This document shows positions 60,890-64,000 of a stretch of 64,000 bases of DNA, one piece after another. A model generated the notes under the pieces. It was not told where the DNA came from, searched no databases, and was given only the letters and a program-made list of their open reading frames with translations. The first letter of the stretch is position 1, and the number at the start of each line of letters is the position of its first letter. This stretch comes from Nemopilema nomurai. Taxonomy: Eukaryota > Cnidaria > Scyphozoa > Rhizostomeae > Rhizostomatidae. A program made the translations under genes and the position numbers. Location of the stretch: contig ML133465.1 of NCBI GenBank assembly GCA_003864495.1, positions 675,024 to 739,023 on the forward strand. The letters run 5' to 3'.

Positions 60890-62924
60890 CTGAAAATGCT
60901 ATCCTTGAGATGTTCTGAAATGTTCTGAGAGGGGTTCTGAAAGAATTCGTAAACTTATAGTTGAAGACCAAGTTGTTAAATACTGTGGATAGGTTTTGGC
61001 CAAACTAAATCAATTCATTATTAGCACTGCAAGTGTATTTAACTAGAAAGTAGAAAAATTATTTGTATGCATTCCTGTTAAATCTGAGTGCTGGTTATTC
61101 TTGCAAATCAATTGAAACCTTTATACTCGGTTAGCATTTCAAATACATTTCTCAATCTATAGCCACTTTTGTCAAGCCCTAATTAATTTGTTAGTGATTG
61201 TTGGTCATGTAGTATAAGTTTAGTGGTTAAAATCTTTATAAGCAACTCAGGGGCCCTGTCACAACACTTTTCACTTAGCATGCAATTTCAATATTTTATA
61301 AGAACATAACAATCACTGGCTGTGAATAATCTTTAATTGTCTACTATATATCTTCAGTGTCAAAAAGTTTCCTCTTATTGGATCTTTCAAGTGTTTTTTT
61401 TCATCTTGCATTCTGATAATAAGCTTGTGAGATTATTACAAGTGCCGTCTTATTAATTAAACTAAAATTTGCATCTACAACATTTTAGCTTGAAAACAAT
61501 TTCTTAGTTGTTCTGATGATTTTCTAGGCAAAATAATTTTTGTTTGATAAATAAAAAAACTATTTTGTAGCTATCCTTAGAAGTTTCTTTATATTCAAAC
61601 TTTGCCTTTTCAGTCTTTGCAGTAAATAAGTAAAAAAATTTTGTTTTTACAATTAACTTGATGTGCCGAGAAAGCATTGTTTGAACTTTTCTTTATCTCA
61701 AACAATTTTGATTGCTGTCACGTTCCAAATGTGTTTAGGGCCCAGGCGCACAGACAGTATTTTTGGCAACTCACATCTCCTTCCCAGGGGCAGTCTTTAT
61801 TCCCGCAAGTAAAGATTCAAAATCAGCAGCAGGCTTGAATCAGTCTTTATGAATTCCTTTAATTAATGGAAAGGACTTTCTGTTTAACCTGCCCTTGGTT
61901 GTCGTACGTAAAGTTTCTACAGTACGCAACGGTATAAATGTAGAGTATGAATTTACGTGAATGGAACAGAAGCAGAAAGCAATAAACTTTCTTCTGCATC
62001 TTTGCGTGTAATAGTGAAATTTTTGGTTCTTCTTATCAATTATCTGGATTATATACTACAAACCTTAACGAAGAGGAATGAAATGTTCCATGACTTGAAG
62101 TTTTGAATTAAATGTACTAACCAATATGAAGATATTTTCTTTTGATTCAATGCTTTCATTGATTTCTTAACTTAGGATTATCCTGTGTCTTGTCCCTAAA
62201 GCACCTTTGCTTCAAAGGTTCTGCAAGTTCTTCAAAAGTTTTCAATGATTACTCTTTACATCTCCATAAGTGCATTTGTTAAAATAGAATAGTCCCGTTG
62301 CTACAAAAATTAACACAACAACATAGTTTTTCCGGTACCTACACAACAACGACATAATTATTTACGAATCGAGAAATATCACGTTTTATTGTGGGTTTCC
62401 CGATAATTATTACATTTTATTTTGCGTGAATCAACACCATTCTTACTATAAATCAGCTTAATCTGTATTATCCTACTATACATTTTTTTGAAATCTAATG
62501 AACTTTTCATTTTGCTTGGCATACATTAAATTCTTTAAAACTTTGGAAATGTAGTATTTGCTTGAATCTGAAACGACCAATCCTCACTTTATCAGAAACA
62601 TAACTAGCCTTTGAACATGAATACTGCACCTGAATGTCTGTGTAATAAAACAACGTTGAATCTGAATTGAACTTCACACTGTGTAATAAAACACTATGCA
62701 TCTTCGATGATCTTCTTTTAAGCTCCCCTTCCTAAGAATAGCTATGAGGTAGGCAAAAATTTTCACCCTAATTGCCAGTTTTTCTTTCTCTTCAATATTA
62801 TAAAGGACCTTCGTGCACTGCCAAGCTTATGCAAGGGTGTAAATAAAAGTGAATTTCAAAAACCGTGTCACAAAATAGAGTTGATGTTTTATTCCGATTG
62901 TAAGTGATTTTTACATTTTTGCAG
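60890..62924 (+). other. Shortened spacer between genes 5 and 6
   Basis: Matches the first part of the unit 3 spacer until the junction at 62884-62886, then 38 bases of intron in front of the gene 6 EGF-like exon. The direct repeats, minus-strand frame and 5' exons are missing. Confidence 0.7.
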
Positions 62925-64000
62925 GTTGGTCAGCACTGCCAATCAAAACATCCTTGCAGGAGTGGAGAAAAGTGCGTTGATACATGCACATGCCCTGGTT
63001 ATCGATGTCTCGGTGAGGCAATTCAGCCATTCTGCAAAAAACTAATTTGATAAACAGAATTAAAAGAAGCTACCAAATAATTTTAGTTCATCCGCTGGCC
63101 TTACAAAACCACTACCTTTCATTAAAATTCTTTGTCACTTCAATCACTCTATTTGCCAGGAGGATACCTTTTGCTGTATTTTTTACATTTAATTTTCGTT
63201 TGTTTTTTTTAAAACAAAATCTATAAAAGAAATGTATTTCACAAGCACGAACATTAAACCAAAGGTTCTTGAATCGTTACTTTGCCCTTCGCCTTTCTAG
63301 ACGATTTTAATTTGTTCAAAGAAATGAAAATTGGAAGCTCTTGATTTTGACAGTCTTTGATGAATGCAATGCTAAAATACACAGCTGCCATCAGAAGGCA
63401 AATTGTAAAGTAACAAAGATAACCTCAATTTATGAAATAAGCAGCATGAAAGCAAATGGAAACACCGACACGTTCTTTCCAGGATCGAAATTGTGTTCTA
63501 ATCCTAAAAGCAAGTGAGTTGATAAATATTGTCGGTAGTGAAACTTTGTACAAACAGATCTTAAAGGAGAGCTGGTTTTAAGGCAGTTATCATGTCATAG
63601 CAAAACCTTTGATTATGATAGTTTTTCAATGATTTTCACCAGCAATAGGAACATTGAAGTAGCCATATTGCTTCTTCAATCGTGAAAAGCTACGATGACC
63701 CTAAATTATAACGTAGTTGAAAAACCCATAAAAATGGAATAGAATTAGGCCTGTCTGTCCCTGAAGAAGGACCGGGAATGTTATAGACGATTAGACTGAA
63801 TATTTTACTGCTGTTACGGAGACATTCATTTTAATTCTACCAATTAAACGTAAACCAAATTAAACTACCATTAAGGCAAATTGGTTGAAATTAAAAATTA
63901 TTGTTGCAAAGATTATAGATAAGGAATGATAAAATTCGTCTTTTGATCAGGTAATCCATGATTGTTTCACACATACCACTTGCAGAGTGATGGACTCAAT
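62925..64000 (+). pseudogene. Gene 6: 5'-truncated PAN-EGF-fucolectin remnant, runs off window
   Basis: Only the EGF-like exon (62925-63012) and the EGF relic (63354-63513) are inside the window. The junction at 62884-62886 has removed the first exon, 42-nt exon, hydrophobic exon and PAN exon that this copy should have. No start codon or hydrophobic exon remains upstream. Read-through from gene 5 (last exon about 2.0 kb upstream) would not be in frame: gene 5 FTP2 ends in phase 2, while this exon begins in phase 0. A private change gives VGQHC in place of VGQLC. The cbEGF1 exon expected next lies beyond 64000. Confidence 0.7.
63354..63513 (+). pseudogene. Decayed EGF exon, unit 6
   Basis: Same relic, still 160 nt although this unit is the most divergent, with one private change (ggcaaattgt). 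Confidence 0.5.

Larger units (their letters stand above)
54633..62886 (+). repeat. Tandem unit 5, truncated at a deletion junction
   Basis: Matches unit 3 closely, including its FTP types and the spacer variant aaaccgtgtcac, until the bases gttgatg at 62880-62886. From there the sequence jumps to what lies just upstream of the EGF-like exon of the next unit. The missing stretch corresponds to about 35206-41973 of the intact array. Confidence 0.93.
62884..64000 (+). repeat. Tandem unit 6, internal fragment
   Basis: Starts inside the intron before the EGF-like exon and runs off the window end. It is more divergent than units 1-5 from each other. It shares the variant gatggactcaat with unit 4 and the variant cttcttcaatcg with unit 1. 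Indels become denser after about 63700. Confidence 0.9.

Overview
The window is metazoan nuclear DNA. It is AT-rich (by eye about two-thirds A+T), has short exons with GT/AG boundaries mostly in phase 1, and encodes extracellular modules of animal type: PAN/apple, calcium-binding EGF and fucolectin-type (F5/8C-like, 'FTP') domains. PAN, EGF and FTP modules in one secreted protein suggest a cnidarian, perhaps an anthozoan. That placement is inference. No bacterial operon, CRISPR array, rRNA or tRNA gene was seen. The whole window is one tandem array of a 13.1-13.9 kb unit: 1-13145, 13146-26928, 26929-40801, 40802-54632, then a unit cut short at 62886 (54633-62886), fused to an internal fragment of another unit (62884-64000). 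Unit borders are set arbitrarily at the first base of the window; the gene itself straddles them. Each gene begins late in one unit and ends about 6.3 kb into the next. Gene model, read from copy 3, where every exon is open: a proposed first coding exon (MKGIMADS...), an optional 42-nt exon, a hydrophobic exon, PAN, a short EGF-like exon, two cbEGF exons, FTP1, FTP2 and a tiny terminal exon. All phases fit across the junctions (1-1-1-2-0-1-1-1-1-2), giving about 560 aa. The 5' three exons are less secure than the seven downstream ones. Copies: gene 1 (719-6259, 5' end off-window), gene 2 (10877-19370), gene 3 (23981-33209, intact), gene 4 (37854-47055), gene 5 (51686-60889), gene 6 (from 62925, lacking its 5' half because of a deletion of about 6.8 kb). 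Genes 1, 2 and 4 share a 1-nt loss at the start of FTP1. Gene 5 has scattered 1-nt indels that look like consensus errors. Spacers of about 4.6 kb between genes hold no gene I recognise. They contain a 135-bp direct repeat pair, a minus-strand 79-codon frame whose C-terminus lies in that repeat, and a 657-bp segment (present in units 2-4, absent from unit 1) that carries the optional 42-nt exon. Most notable: the FTP2 exon exists in two types that differ at many codons, nearly all changing the amino acid, while the flanking introns are almost identical. The copies are also patchworks of one another, which points to gene conversion and possibly diversifying selection in a lectin array. Two decayed exon relics (one EGF, one possible FTP) sit in introns of every full copy.
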